From Thereva unica (lineage: Eukaryota > Arthropoda > Insecta > Diptera > Therevidae): a DNA stretch of 64,000 bases. A program made the position numbers and the translations under genes. Shown piece after piece: positions 1-12,034 of the stretch (the stretch's first letter is position 1; the number at the start of each line of letters is the position of its first letter). The DNA is taken from NCBI GenBank assembly GCA_949987705.1, contig OX465284.1, forward strand, positions 117,347,052-117,411,051, written 5' to 3'. Under the pieces are notes generated by a model, which worked only from the letters and a program-made list of their open reading frames with translations, did no database searches and had not been told where the DNA came from.

Positions 1-3000
1 ACACAGCTTTCGAAAAATGGCTTGGATCTTGTTGAACGATCCTGTACATACTCATATCGAATGGGACTCTTCAATGCCATTAATGGTGACAATTACTTTT
101 TTTACGAGTTTAAGTTGTTCTGTTTTAAAGAGGACAATTGTTCTCAGCCTATCAGCATAGTCGACTTCGAACATCTCAAAGAAAATATCCGAAGGTAAAT
201 TGATTTAATGGTTTCTTGATATAACCGATAAAATCGATTGTTTTGGCGCCATTGTTCTATCATGTCGAATAACTGGTTGGAAAAGACTGAAGAATCCAAC
301 AAATTGGCCTGCTCTTAAGAACAATTATTATCGATAACAATAAACCCAAAGTGGTCGATAATATTGAACTTTCGAACTATCGAATTGTGATAATAGATTT
401 GATTAATTTGAGAATGTTGTTCTAAAATGTAACTTTTTTATGATTCAATAAAAAATCTGATTGAACACAAACCTTGAAGACATATTTTTATAGTAATCCT
501 CAAAAATACTCGTATTGGAGCACCCTTCTTACTCCAATGGTAGATGCAATGTCGAACAATAAAGTGTAGTCAAAAATAAATAAAGGAATGCTGCTTGGGA
601 GTAACGAACTCCAACCTCTATGACGGGAGGTGTTAATCGTGCGAAATAAGTAGGTAGCTTAGCCCTGCTACGTGTAGGAAATATAACTGAACAGCACGAC
701 TAAGAGGACTGAAGCGTGGGCCGCGTATCGTGTAGGTGCCCTCCGAGCATGCTGCGCATATCACACCAATGCGATAACACAGAATACGTGATTTCAACGC
801 ACTCCCTCATTACTAATTTAGTTGTTGATCACCTGTAACCTGTCGATAATAGAAGTAATCGCCCATTGAAGGTTCTTTCAAGCAACTGAATACAACTTCA
901 TTATTCAGTGTCTTTATAGACGATCTAAAGCTATGCGCCCCTGAATAGCAGTATGACCTTCTGCAGTCGCGCTCATACTAGTTCCAATAGATGGTAAAAG
1001 TTACGGGCTCCTGTCGAGACTTTGGTACTATTGTGGATTGCTGAAAAGGACTGTGACTATGATTTACTTAAAACCTTACTCCTAACTCTTCTACTGCATT
1101 TCCTTTCCACCTTTCCCTCTCTTCATCCTTCTTATTCTAAGCTTAAAGTAAAAATTCAAAATTCAAATAAATTGCACACACTAAAAACTCCATCAATTTT
1201 ACATTTTTACATTTTAACCAAAAAAAAATTAAATATATCTACCTAAGACCACAGTTGGGGCTTCATAGATCCGGGTAGATGAATTGCTTGTGCCACCAGG
1301 AGCGCGCGCATCACCAAAATCTCTTTGAATTGTTCATCAAAAATGTTAATTAAATTAAAATTAAAAATAAGGTGTCGAGGCCGCCCGTTAATGTGTTCAA
1401 ACCTTTCCAGCCATAATATGAAGATAACAATAAAAAAGTGAGACGTCAATCGTCGGATGTGCCATTTTTTGGTGAAGGGGGCACAAATCATCAGCAGAAA
1501 GCGGCGTGCACAAAATCCCACGGTAACCGATTGCCTTTTATTATAATGTATATTAATAAAGGGGTATTTATATTCTTCTTTTTTTTTTGTTAAATAAATC
1601 AAATAATAATTGTTATTTTTTTGCACGATTAAGGGGTTTGACATATTTCTAACTTTTATTTTTATTGTGTCCTTTGCGAAGCTCTGCTGGCGGGTGGCGT
1701 ATTAATGTGTGGTTGGCACAAATTTGGAGTAAATTTAAATAATTATAATTGTTGTCAAATGAAAATGAAAATTAAAAGGATCAAAACGTCAATCCTAGAC
1801 ACAACCCTTTTAGCACTCATCTTACTGTAGTCAAGTCACGAACCATCTGCTAAAATCGCTGATCGAGCCTCGTCTAACATTTCTTGATATAGCGAACATA
1901 TCTTTATTTATAGAAGTTGAATGCCTTTCTGAGCGCTGATCATCTTTTAAATACTCGGTTTTCCTTTGAGCCTGATTATTCATTGTTAAACTTCTCAGTG
2001 ATCGACACCCATGGGATTTCTTTAAGCTGTCAAAAATCCCTCCATTCCATCACAGATTTTCAACTAGTATTAGGCTTAAGATGCTTAGATTTGGATCAGC
2101 CGTTAGACCCCGACTGTTCACAAAAAAGGGGGTGCAATAGGGCATGTTTTATTGAAAAATAGACAGTACTTAGTTTTATATGCAAAATTCGTGTGGCCCA
2201 ATCAAGTAAAGTACCCCTTGCAGCTACGTATGCAATCCTTTAAATTCACACTTGCCCTGTGCGATTCGTAACAATCATTAAGCTCACTTTTCAAGTGACA
2301 TTGTATTTGGTTTAACCGATTACTATTAAAGGTTTTACACCAATGAAACCCAATGGGTGAGCACCGTGCATCAAAACCGCTTCGAGCTACAAACCACAAG
2401 CCGCTACCGATAATTGCTTTTCGATTATCTCTTTCGTGCTGCCCTCCAGGGCATGGTCATGAAGTAGTAAATTAAAACGTTTAAAAGAATGAGTTGAGTA
2501 GCCTCCATTACAATTGCCGACGTTAAGGTTTCATTTTAATTATTGGGAATTTTTATGGACTGTTTATTTCCGACAAGTTGTTCCGTTTTGCATCTGCAAT
2601 GAGTGAGCTACGTGCCAGTGTGGGATTACGATTGTGCAGTATATAAGTGCGCAGCTTTAGGAAGATTGATTTTAGATAGCATGTGGTTCTTGTGAAGATC
2701 GGTTTGGGCTTTATCGAATTTATTGTCATTGTGCTTCAATTTAGTTTGAAGATTTACCTACTACGTTTCCTTTGTCGAATGATAAAACGAAAGAAGAGCG
2801 AGTCTTTGCTGCAATGTGCAGTGTGGATCCTTCCCATTAAGGTAGCTTTAATTTCTTGGTAGATAGCTTGCTTTTGGTTGTGAGGCTGGTCGATTGTAGT
2901 CGGCACGAACTAAGTTATGGGCTTACTTAGTTGGACCTTGATTTGGAGTGAGATCAAGTGGTACATAGAATCGCCGGCTGAATTCCGGGACGAACATGTT

Positions 3001-4780
3001 TTGGAGCGGTCTCAAAAATATACACGTTGATTGATACTAACATTTCAGCCAAATCGTAAGAACATCTGCATTTGTTTCAAGAAAAGGGAAGGGTGACTCG
3101 ATCACCCAGATTGATGCATTACTACAAAGGATGCTTTATGTTTCATTTTTTGATTTTCTGCTGTAATTGTTAATATTTATATAACTGTCGCAAAAATCAT
3201 CCTCGCCACTTTTTATTTATTAATAGCTTATTGTTTGACCAACCACCCCGAAATTTTTGATCTCATTTTCATATCAAGCAATAAATTCAGCTATTCAGCA
3301 GATGCACCATCATCATCATTTTAATTTTTTCTATTCAATTCAATATTTTTTTTCGCCATAATTTCAGAATTCACAAAACACAATTCACAAGTCCACAAAT
3401 TTTGATAATTTACTTTGTTTACATTTCATTAGGAGATTTGTCATTGTTTGTTACCTTTTCATCTGGGGAATCGATTAGACTGCGCGAATAAAGGAGGCTC
3501 TGTTCATTGATATTTTAATTTAATGTCATTGATTTTGACAAACTGTTTGATTTTAAACGATTACAAATGGCGCATATTGTGTTCGCCATTATTTAGCGGC
3601 CATTTCATGCATTTAAAAAAAATGTTTGAAATGTTTTTTTCTTTCCTAATTTATGACATCATTTAATCGTTTTTTTGAAAAAAATATAACGGACCTATTT
3701 CCGGGTATTGAAATGGTATTAAACACCTACAAATTTTGTTTTGATTATAATGTCCTTGGCATGGTTGGGAGGAATTTTTGGAAATTTAAGATGTTTTTTT
3801 TTTAATATTCTGATTTAAAAAGGTTTCATTTACCCTGTATACTTAAATATTATAAGAAATAGACCAAATTTCTATGCATGACACTATTGGTACGTGACTC
3901 TTTCCAATTTTCGAATATAAGAAGTACCTACGGTGCAGCTACTTGCCCCATTTTTGGAGGCTATTTCGAAGTGATCTTAATTCCGAAAGTAGGTTGATGC
4001 GAACACGAAACAATAGGTAACATGCCTACTCTTTGTCCTGAATAACCTGCAATGCAAGTTAGATCTGCAACTCTATAACAGAAGTCCCTATGGCTTCCTC
4101 TTCGCTCGCATTTCAAGGAAAATCGGTAGTGCATACCGTGTTCTTCATAAAATCCAAACAGTTTACCGCAAAGATGTTTTAAAAAAAGTTTTGATAATAT
4201 CGTCCATATTTCAAATATATAATTAAGTGAATGCAAGAATGTGAAAAAACCATAAATATTGAAAAAGTTGGAGCAAATGTTGTCGAACGCGCCAGGCTAC
4301 ATACATATATATGCGACAGCTCATTTCATTTTCATCAAATTTTGGTCATCAGTTCATATTTTTCACACACAAAAAAAAATCAAAATAATGCAAAATATTC
4401 GCTATCAATTGGCTCCGGGCATGCCATATTAGAAATCGTGGGAGTAATTAGAAAGTTGAAGTTGAAATCATTAGATGTGTTCATCGACAGTCAAAATTTT
4501 CCAAAAAATATTCAGTAGGATTTCGTTTGATTAGAGGAAACTCGTGCCAAGCTTCCCAAAATCAGTGCCATCAATATGAGCAATTAAAATTACGCCAATT
4601 GGAGACAGTTGTGACATTTTGCGGCAGTCATCAATTGGGAGCGTGGAAAGCGCCAAATAGAAAAAGTATCAATCAAGTAGACTAAGTGCTAATTAACTGA
4701 AGGAGTGCATCTGCGACGACAGGCGTCGTAGATCATTTCGAAGAGCTAACAGTAACTCTGATCACTATCTTGTAAAAGTA
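1..4780. other. AT-rich intergenic DNA, no gene recognised
   Basis: The open frames here (the longest is 133 codons, minus strand near 1243-1644) show no domain, no signal peptide, low-complexity composition and no plausible splice partners. A GC-richer patch near 590-780 looks repeat-like but I could not assign it. I see no gene or structured RNA. Confidence 0.6.
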
Positions 4781-4784
4781 CCAA

Positions 4785-5035
4785 ATGCGACTCCTTGTTC
4801 TCCGGTTTTATCGGCATCGGACTTTTTTCTGTGGGGTTAATTCAAAAGTTAAGTTTACGTCAACAAGCCGAAGACCATTGGCGAACTCAAAGCTGGAATA
4901 CGAACCGATACACCTGCTATCAGGCCGGAAATGCTGGCCAATGCTATGCAGGATATCCGAAAAAGAGCTACTTTTTACGGTCATTGCGGAGGTGGTCATT
5001 TAATTGACGTGGTATTCACAAACTAATTCGAAAAA
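4785..5035 (+). mobile_element. Mariner-like transposase 3' relic (A)
   Basis: Conceptual translation with frame changes gives the C-terminal end of an insect mariner-like transposase: DFFLWG, then a VYVNKP-like block, then RPEMLANAMQDIRKRA and a final GGHL-DVVF block. DFFLWG follows the last catalytic acidic residue in this group. Only the last 80 or so codons are recognisable and internal stops and shifts break the frame, so it is dead. The upstream half of the transposase and both terminal repeats are not visible. It is distinct from the relic at 5540-6125, which has a different terminal block. Confidence 0.6.
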
Positions 5036-5539
5036 TAAAAGGTAGATAATATCCTAACAAAATCTTGCTCATTTGTCAAACTCGGCTAACAAGTGTCAGA
5101 GTTATTCAATGTTGAAATACCGAAGGTCTAGATGGCGCACCCTATATTATTACGTGAAATATGCATCATTAATGGCGAATATAGAATTGAAGGCCCCTGG
5201 GAAAGCCTAAAAACTGAAATACAAATGTCATTGCAGGAATACGGAAGAATGAAAGACTATAAGGCGCTTTTGAAGGGAGCTAAGTATAACAAAAGGATGG
5301 GCGTAGGGGGAAGTTCTGTAGTGCTTAGTTGTAGAGGCAATCGGAGCAGCAAGGTCTGAACTAGTCGAGGACTGCCAATGAGCTGGCTATTCTTAATCGG
5401 GTCGTCCTTGTTGGTCCCGAGAACTCGGAGTTTGAATTGAAAAGGTGGGCACCCTGGTAAAAAGGACCCTGAAATTGTATTTATCGATTCAGAACTGGGT
5501 GTTGGATTACCTACTAGCTTGCTTCACCAGTTGACAATC

Positions 5540-6125
5540 GGTTTCTACTGAAACATACTGTGCATTGTTCACGCCTGGTTTAGTCGAAGCGGGGTCTCAC
5601 ATCACGACACTGATACTGTTCCTTGCCAACTTTAGGAGTGAAATCGGGCACAGCGCTCTTCCGTATCAGAAATCTTTTTGGGACCGACTTGTGACTGGCG
5701 ATGAAAAGTGGACCCTGTACAAAAATGTTAATCGCAGAAGACAAACCCCGCAAACCCCGAATCCCAAGCGTCGTCACAAGAGTGGATAAGGCTGTGGGTT
5801 TAGTGGGATATGAAGGGTGGATGGCTTTGAGACCCTATAGGAAGACTATAACCAAAGAGATCTACTTCGATCACTCAGCGCTGGAGCAAAAGCGATCATC
5901 TTTGGCTACTAAAGGACGCTCGGGCACATAAAATCAGAACGAGTTTACAAAAGCTAGGAGAGTTTGAATGGGAGACAATGCCGAATCCACCACTTATCAC
6001 TTGTTTCGCAGTCTACAAAATCATCTTTATGGAGATACTACGGATTCAATAGTACATACTTGAGGACTATCATTTGAGGGGTCAAATGAGTGAATATCAT
6101 CAGAATTACAAAACTACAAAGGTCA
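5540..6125 (+). mobile_element. Mariner transposase relic (B)
   Basis: This is a decayed classical mariner transposase. Near 5680-5725 the translation reads FWDRLVTGDEKWTLYKNV, the well-known block carrying the first catalytic Asp (DEKW). Downstream, in other frames, come a YEGW block (about 5810), LEQKR (about 5880), LGEFEWETMP (about 5955) and HLFRSLQNHL (about 6000), all in family order. Several frameshifts and stops separate them, so no protein is made. No terminal repeats were seen. Assignment rests on ordered motifs; a homology search would settle the subfamily. Confidence 0.75.
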
Positions 6126-6129
6126 AGAT

Positions 6130-6758
6130 GTTTCAGCTATAAAGAAAGAATAAAGGAGAAAAGAGCAGTAGTGAAGTTACACAGTGCTTAGGGAAGAGAT
6201 GCAGTAAAAGAGGAAAAGACCCGCAAAGAAGTAATCCATTTCGGTATCGCTCGACACAGTCTATATATTTTGACACCCTTGCACCTTGTAATATTTGTAT
6301 GCTTCTTCTTGTCTGTTAACCAGCGAGAATGTCAAATTTGATCACGTGGCCATGCGTTTGATTGGACTGCAGATAGTTGACTTCTCACGAATTTTGACGG
6401 TGGTCACGCAGAATCAGCCCACTGGGTCAATTGTGTGCTGTCAACAACGAATGAATAGAGCAACAAGTGGTACGATTGCAAAGTACCGTCATTTAAGCCA
6501 GCCTTTTAGTGGTCAAATTCGAATCACCAATCCTAACTGCACCGTTACACACCACTGTCGCGTCCACCATAAAATTGAATTGAATTGAAACACTCAAGAG
6601 TTCTCTTTAGAAAATTGCTGTTTTATATAACTGTGACAAAGGATTAACGAGCTTACAACAAAAAAGCCTTCTAGTTTAGTAATATCACATTAAAAGTAAC
6701 TATTTTATAAAAACAATTGAAATGCATTCATCTAGCAACCAAGGGCCGCCGGTCGTCA
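6130..6758. other. Spacer and 3' flank of Tweedle gene 1
   Basis: No gene is recognised. The 97-codon open frame at 6295-6588 has no family features. The part nearest 6758 must hold the 3' UTR of the minus-strand Tweedle gene. I found no canonical AATAAA on that strand, only a TATAAA-type variant near 6621-6630. Confidence 0.5.
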
Positions 6759-7577
6759 TCACTTCTTGTTCGCCGGCAAGTATCGGCTGTTGATGGCCGC
6801 TGCCTTCAGTGATCCGGATGGCGAGGCCGCCGCTGGGGAGCCGCCTCCTCCCAAGCTACCAACAACAGAGCTGAGAGGAGCGTATCCTTCATCCGAGACC
6901 TGGCTCGACCCTCCAAGGGCATCGTATTGAGCTGGAAAGACAAACGAGGTTTCGAGCTGTAATAATGGACGAGTTACAACAAAATGGCTAAAGCTTACCT
7001 TGAATTTGTTGCTGGGCATGCGCAGCCTCCTCTGGTGTCTTGTACTTGATGAAGAAGACTTCTGGCTTGCTTGGTTCTGTTGGCGCTGGTGTCGCGATGT
7101 CGCTTGGATCAATTTCGTGCTCCTTCTGTGCGAGAACGTAGATGACAGTCTTGTCTTCATTCGGTGCAAACTCAGCCGCCAATCGCTGTTTGTTGGCTGT
7201 TGGTGCTCTGATGAAGACCACACGATAGTTCTTCTGCGGACGTCCTAATTGGAAACGTTTCGGTGGACTGTTGTCTTCCTCCTCTGGGGCCGAATGCAGG
7301 TAGAAGTGCTTCGATATTAACGGTGCCTCATAGGTGGTGCGTGTATACTCCGCCGAGGTAGATGGCGATCCTCCGTTTCCGGTGAATGCATTTAATGTTA
7401 ATCCACTGAACGCGTTATTCCCATTTGGTGTTGAGTAAGCGTAGTCATTGGCGGGCAGAGCGTGACTTAATCCAATTATGCAAATAAATCCCTTCAAAAT
7501 TCAGATAAGAGCCGGTGATGATATGGTTCATCGGTAAAAGACGGACGGAAACTTACCAAAAAGATGCGCATCATCAT
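6759..7577 (-). CDS. Twdl: Tweedle (DUF243) cuticular protein, gene 1
   Basis: Structural protein secreted into the chitinous cuticle. Coding exons on the minus strand are 7577-7557, 7491-6999 and 6931-6759 (TGA stop), giving 228 residues. The start is the first of three consecutive Met codons; exon 1 encodes only MMMRIFL and splices in phase 0 to complete a hydrophobic signal peptide (GFICIIGLSHALPA). The DUF243 blocks follow in order: KHFYLHSAPEE (about residue 68), GRPQKNYRVVFIRAP, EDKTVIYVLAQK and PSKPEVFFIKYKTPEEA. Exon 2 ends in CAAG at a GTAAGC donor, and the joined codon begins AQYDALGGSSQ, as in the two sister genes. The C-terminal tail is Gly/Ser/Ala-rich and ends near YLPANKK. The intron phases match in all three genes. 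The exact orthologue cannot be named from sequence alone. Confidence 0.93.
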
Positions 7578-7609
7578 CTTGCTTGCAGGCGACGGACAGG
7601 CTATAGTTA

Positions 7610-7644
7610 AACTGAAGACAAAAGCAATAGGGCCAGCTTTTATA
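7610..7644 (-). promoter_or_regulatory. Core promoter of Tweedle gene 1 (TATA + Inr)
   Basis: On the minus strand TATAAAAG occupies 7644-7637 and TCAGTT, a good arthropod initiator, occupies 7615-7610. This puts the initiator A about 31 bases from the TATA start. The distance to the ATG at 7577 leaves a 5' UTR of about 35 bases. The spacing is nearly the same in the other two Tweedle genes. Confidence 0.75.
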
Positions 7645-7649
7645 CTTCA

Positions 7650-9540
7650 AAATTTTCGGGAAAAATACATAACCTCATATGGGGGATTAGCTTAAATTTT
7701 ATCCACAGGTAGAGGAAAAAACCATATACACACATATGTATAGTGTAAGCCGCCTGCGCATTGATGATAAGGAAGATTTGCGCCCAAAACCTATCGCAGC
7801 GCGCATGTGCGACGGGCCGACTGCATTTTCGTAAGCCATTGTTGTCGAGTTTTTTGAAGAAGCGCTTTTTTGGAATTCAAATTAGACCTAGTCCGAATCG
7901 CTGTGATTCAATCTGACAAAACGCGGCTCGGTTTTTGTACGTTGTTTATGTTTTATGAATTTCGGTGTAATATTGGGAATTTGATAATTTCTGGCCGATT
8001 CGGAATAGAAAGTGAGTTCACACCGATGCCAAGTGGATCCCGTCGAGGAACACCTGGAATTTGCTGGTTTTTCTCACAGACTAATGGAGATAACTCAATC
8101 GCGCTGCCCGGCGAAACGGAAATGCATTTGGTCACCCTGCTTCGGATGTGGGCCTCTCGTTTTTTGCAAATATATATAATATTGTGAATTAATACATATT
8201 AATGTGGTCATTATCGAAGCATGTTCACGATTAATGTGTAACGACGAAGAAATTAATTTTCAGGTAGCTGATTCGGGACCTGGATTTTCTGCCATGCTTT
8301 TTATCGTAAACACATAAATATTTAAAAAACGCTCGCCGCAAAAAACGACTTTTAGTGACAAATTTCGGAGCTAAGCTATGACATAAATAATGCGATTAAA
8401 AAAGGGACGGAGGGAGCCATGTCGAAATAGTTATGACACCTATGTCTGAGAAGAATAGGCTTGAAGTGTCTTGTTTACGTTTGGACGGTAATAAAAACGA
8501 AATTAATAAAATTACAGTCGAAAATAATAAATTTTCGGGAAAAATCGAAATATAAATAAATTTTTGTGATCTTCATCTGAGAGCCGCAGAGTCGTCAAAT
8601 TAGCGCGGACAAATTTCGAAGCCCCCGAAAAAACCGCGGCGATGTTTCTGGCGATGCTGGATGTTGATTTGTCGATCGGGGCATGGCATTAACCCACAAT
8701 AATAATATGCAAAGCAGTTGTAGGTGTCTCCTTACAGTGTTGTTGTTGTGCGGCGTAGAATCATTGGTGATTGATAATCACTGGGCAATAAATATTTGGA
8801 AAAAAAACAGACGTGCCCTAGACTGAAATTAGGTCATTTTCAGTTTTGGATAAGTTTTTTTATGTGCTGCCCTGATTTTGGTAATGAAATCGATAACGTC
8901 TGCTGTGGCTTCGCAATAATTTATCCTTTAGATCAAAACTATTGGAAATTTGCATCCACTTATCAAGGATGAAAAAATATGGTTTTTTCTGATTAAATTA
9001 TTATCAGTGATAAACGATAAAAAGTCAAGCTTAATCGGCTGTTAATTGTGTAAAGATTTGTTTTTCCCTTCTTGGTATGTTCAAGGATAGTTTTTTGCCA
9101 TTGTGAATGCGAAGAGATCTTAATAATCTGATAATCCACCTGTTGTAAATCACGTTCAGATTGTGCAATTTGGACAGATCCAATTTAAATTAGATTTATT
9201 TCTTCGAGTTAGATTATAATTACTATCGCCCTTTGGTTTTTATTATATTGTATTTCGGGCATAACAATACTAATGTCAATGGGCAACGAATTATAGAAAT
9301 GGCAGCAAAGTCTAAGCAAGCAAGTAAAGGTAGCCATAAACCCACCTCAACATTTTCTGATGGAGCCGCTTGTAACTTAATACCTAGATCAAGAGCTACT
9401 AATTCATCGGTAGATCTCCGTCGACAGTACAAAAGTGCCGAGGCGCTAACTTCGACTCGCGTCCCTATCCGTTGTATCCACGAGTGGCTCGAATCAACAC
9501 AGCTGCTTTACGAAATGAAATGGCCAGAAACACAACCGCC
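7650..9540. other. Upstream intergenic DNA of Tweedle gene 1
   Basis: AT-rich and without a recognisable gene. The short open frames near 7870-8187 and 9223-9571 have no family features. It is the natural place for distal control elements of the minus-strand Tweedle gene, but I could not identify specific binding sites. Confidence 0.5.
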
Positions 9541-9544
9541 ATTT

Positions 9545-10640
9545 TTTTTGTTTAAGTCTAAGCTTAGGTGACACCCTTTGTACACCAGTTCGTTATGTCG
9601 TATACATACGTCAAGGTCAGATGTCTGGTAGAAGGCTTAGCTCGAAGGATAAAAAAAGGATAAGACAGATTAAAGAGAGTCTGGGGAGATGCAGATGAAT
9701 TTGAACTCTTCAATATTGTATGGTTTCGGGAATACCGACTGTGGGAGGCTGTTCCACAGTCGATTTGTTTTCGAAAAGAACGTGGTGAACGGATTGAATG
9801 AAGGTGGCCCCTGTCCAGAAATACGAGTTGGCGGAGCGGGGACGAATGTAGGATTTGGCTGAAGGAGGAAATTGAATCTTTTAAGGAATTCCAAGCATTG
9901 TGATGCTTTCTTAGCGATTGGAATAAGTGATTACCCCAACGCAGGTCTTCAGTTAATGTGTTATGCCTAGGATATTGAGAGATGGTAATGTCATCAGCTC
10001 TAGGCTGCTTACTGAAATGAGAGGAATTGAGGAGAGCGTTTTCTTATTAAATAGACAGTTTTCCATGCGTTGAATTCGACACGATATAGACATAAGTTCA
10101 CAATCAAGAAGAGAAAGTCTGGCACGTGCTTGTCCTGCTTTATCGAAGCTATACGAGTAACGCAGAGTACTGTCGTCAGCAAAGCTGCGAAGTGAGTTGG
10201 ATGGGATTGAGAGTAGGTCATTTAAAAAAACGAGGAAGAAAGCTGGTCATAGAATTGAGCCCTGGGGAACGCCTGAAGAGATGGTGTGGGGATTAGATTC
10301 GATGCCGTACAGTACTACCTTGATTGAACGGTCAGAAAGGATCCACTCCACGGATCCATCTCAATCCACTTCTTTAGAAGAAAGTCAATACCATAGCTCG
10401 GAGTTTAGTCAATAGAGCGGGGCGCCATACTCTATCAAAGGCCTTGGAGATATCGAGAACAAACAGGGCTGATTCACCCAAACGATGAATGTCTTGATAG
10501 AGAGGCTCAGTTAGGCATTCAAGTAGGTCGCCAGTAGATCTTTTAGATCTAAAGCTGTACTGCTTGTCGTCCAATTTTTGGTTGCATTCAAGATATTCCA
10601 TAAGCTTTCTGTTTATTATTGTCTCCATGATTTTGGAGAG
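9545..10640 (-). mobile_element. Non-LTR retrotransposon relic, reverse transcriptase (family A)
   Basis: Read from 10640 downwards, the minus strand gives a Jockey-superfamily-like reverse transcriptase: KQYSFRSKRSTGDLL and LDISKAFDRVW near 10570-10430, a GVPQGS-type block near 10270, FADDSTLRYSYSFDKA near 10180-10130 (catalytic -ADD- retained), and the C-terminal RLWNSLPQSVFP near 9770-9720. Stops and frameshifts interrupt it. The last 100 bases (9545-9640) are a 3' UTR-like segment that recurs at 34940, 47995 and 61745. The upstream endonuclease half is absent, the usual sign of 5' truncation. Confidence 0.82.
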
Positions 10641-10764
10641 TGCTGCCGTCGGACCAAAACAGCAAAATTAGGATTAACGATGAAAAAGCAGCAGTTGCTG
10701 CTTTTATTGTCATGTGACCATCATTTACTTATTCCTCTGCTTATGGTACATAGGGCGGTTTCTG

Positions 10765-10870
10765 TTTTGCGCTACAGCTCTATGTTCCGCCCAGGATCTC
10801 CCAGTTAGAGTTCTCCTCCACGTTGTTGTAGGTCTTCCAGCTCGACGTGGTTCTTACGGGTTCTAGTCTA
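10765..10870 (-). repeat. Short repeat shared with INPP4 intron 13
   Basis: A stretch containing TCTCCTCCACGTTGTT and AGGTCTTC recurs at about 53615-53700. Both copies lie beside LINE debris, so I read it as the 3' or linker part of a retroelement. Orientation and family are unresolved. Confidence 0.4.
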
Positions 10871-10879
10871 GGGCTTGTT

Positions 10880-12030
10880 TGGCAAAATTTTCGTTAGTAG
10901 CCGTTAGCAGAGTCATAAACCGCCTTAAAAACAAGAAGCTCTCGAGTGCAAAGGGGATCTCCGCGGTTAAATATGGAAGACCTACACTACCCCAAGTATG
11001 GGAACAGGAAAGTTTCCAAAAGACTGGAAAAAAGGCATCCTGTGCCCGATACAATTTTCGCCCTGAGGCAGGCGATGAAAAAATATCCATAGTTTCAAAA
11101 CCCTATCCAACACCTTTGCATAGATTTTAAAGCAGCCTATGATAGCATAGCCCGAGTAGAACCCTATAAAGCCATGAGAGAATTTGGCTTACCCAATAAG
11201 CTGGCACGCATGACCAATACGACAAGCCAAGTGAAGGTATCCGGAACACTGTCCAAACCAATCAACGGACTTCGACAAGAGGACGGTTTGGCCAGGCTCC
11301 TCTTCAACCTGGCATTAGAGATTCAGGTGTGACATCAAGGATCAGAATTCTCCAATTACACGCTTGTTCAGACGACATTGACTTTATTGGTAAAACATCA
11401 AGAGCTGTACAGGCAGCTTTCACCCAGATTGATGGATTGTACATCAAAATCAAGAGCAAGGTGCCCCCCCCCCCCCACGCAAAAGCAACTAGCGCTGGTC
11501 CCACAATCAGTAAATCATTTACCTACTTTGGGTCGCAGTAGCCGACAATACATCCAAAAATACGCACACCGCTGCTAAAAGCCAACAGAGCCTACTATAG
11601 TCTGCCAAGACTCTTCAAATCCAAGCATGCAACTGTACATCCAAAATGCGGCTTTATTAGACGGTCTTACCAGTACTTACATATGCATCCGAGACAAATC
11701 AAAATATACTCTAAGCTCTTAGCTGTGTTCTAGAGTAAAGTCCTTCGGAGAATTATTGTGGCCCCTTATGTAAGGGAGGACTAGTCAGGAGACTCTACAA
11801 CTATGAGATATATGACAGAGATATTGTGAAGAAAACGAATCTCGGAAGGGTCAAGGCATCTGCTCGAACAACCGGCGGCGGTAAGATCTATGGAGTGCGG
11901 CAGCGAGGAAGGCCCAGTCCCCGCTGAAGGATGTCGCAGACCAGGACGCTCAGAGTTCAGGGGTGCCAAACTGGATGACATTGGCTCAGAATTGGAACCG
12001 ATGGAGAGAAGCATAATCAAAAAGATTAAT
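10880..12030 (+). mobile_element. RTE-like LINE relic, reverse transcriptase
   Basis: The plus strand, with frame changes, gives AAYDSIARVEPYKAMREFG near 11135-11180, then NGLRQEDGLARLLFNLALE near 11270-11315 (the GLRQGD-type palm block of RTE-like enzymes), a CSDDIDFIGKTSRAV block near 11370 where the catalytic A-DD is retained as SDD, and TYASET further on. The end, near 11930-12005, matches the usual RTE-like finish (VPNWMTLAQNWNRW). A related 3' end lies in opposite orientation at 54565-54720. Many stops make it inactive. It includes a run of 13 cytosines at 11464-11476. Confidence 0.78.
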
Positions 12031-12034
12031 CCAA

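Noticed and set aside
1243..1644. 133-codon minus-strand frame
   Set aside because: No domain, no splice partners, odd composition in AT-rich DNA; likely chance.
11464..11476. Run of 13 cytosines as a programmed slippage site
   Set aside because: It lies in a dead LINE relic and is simpler to explain as replication slippage or sequencing error.
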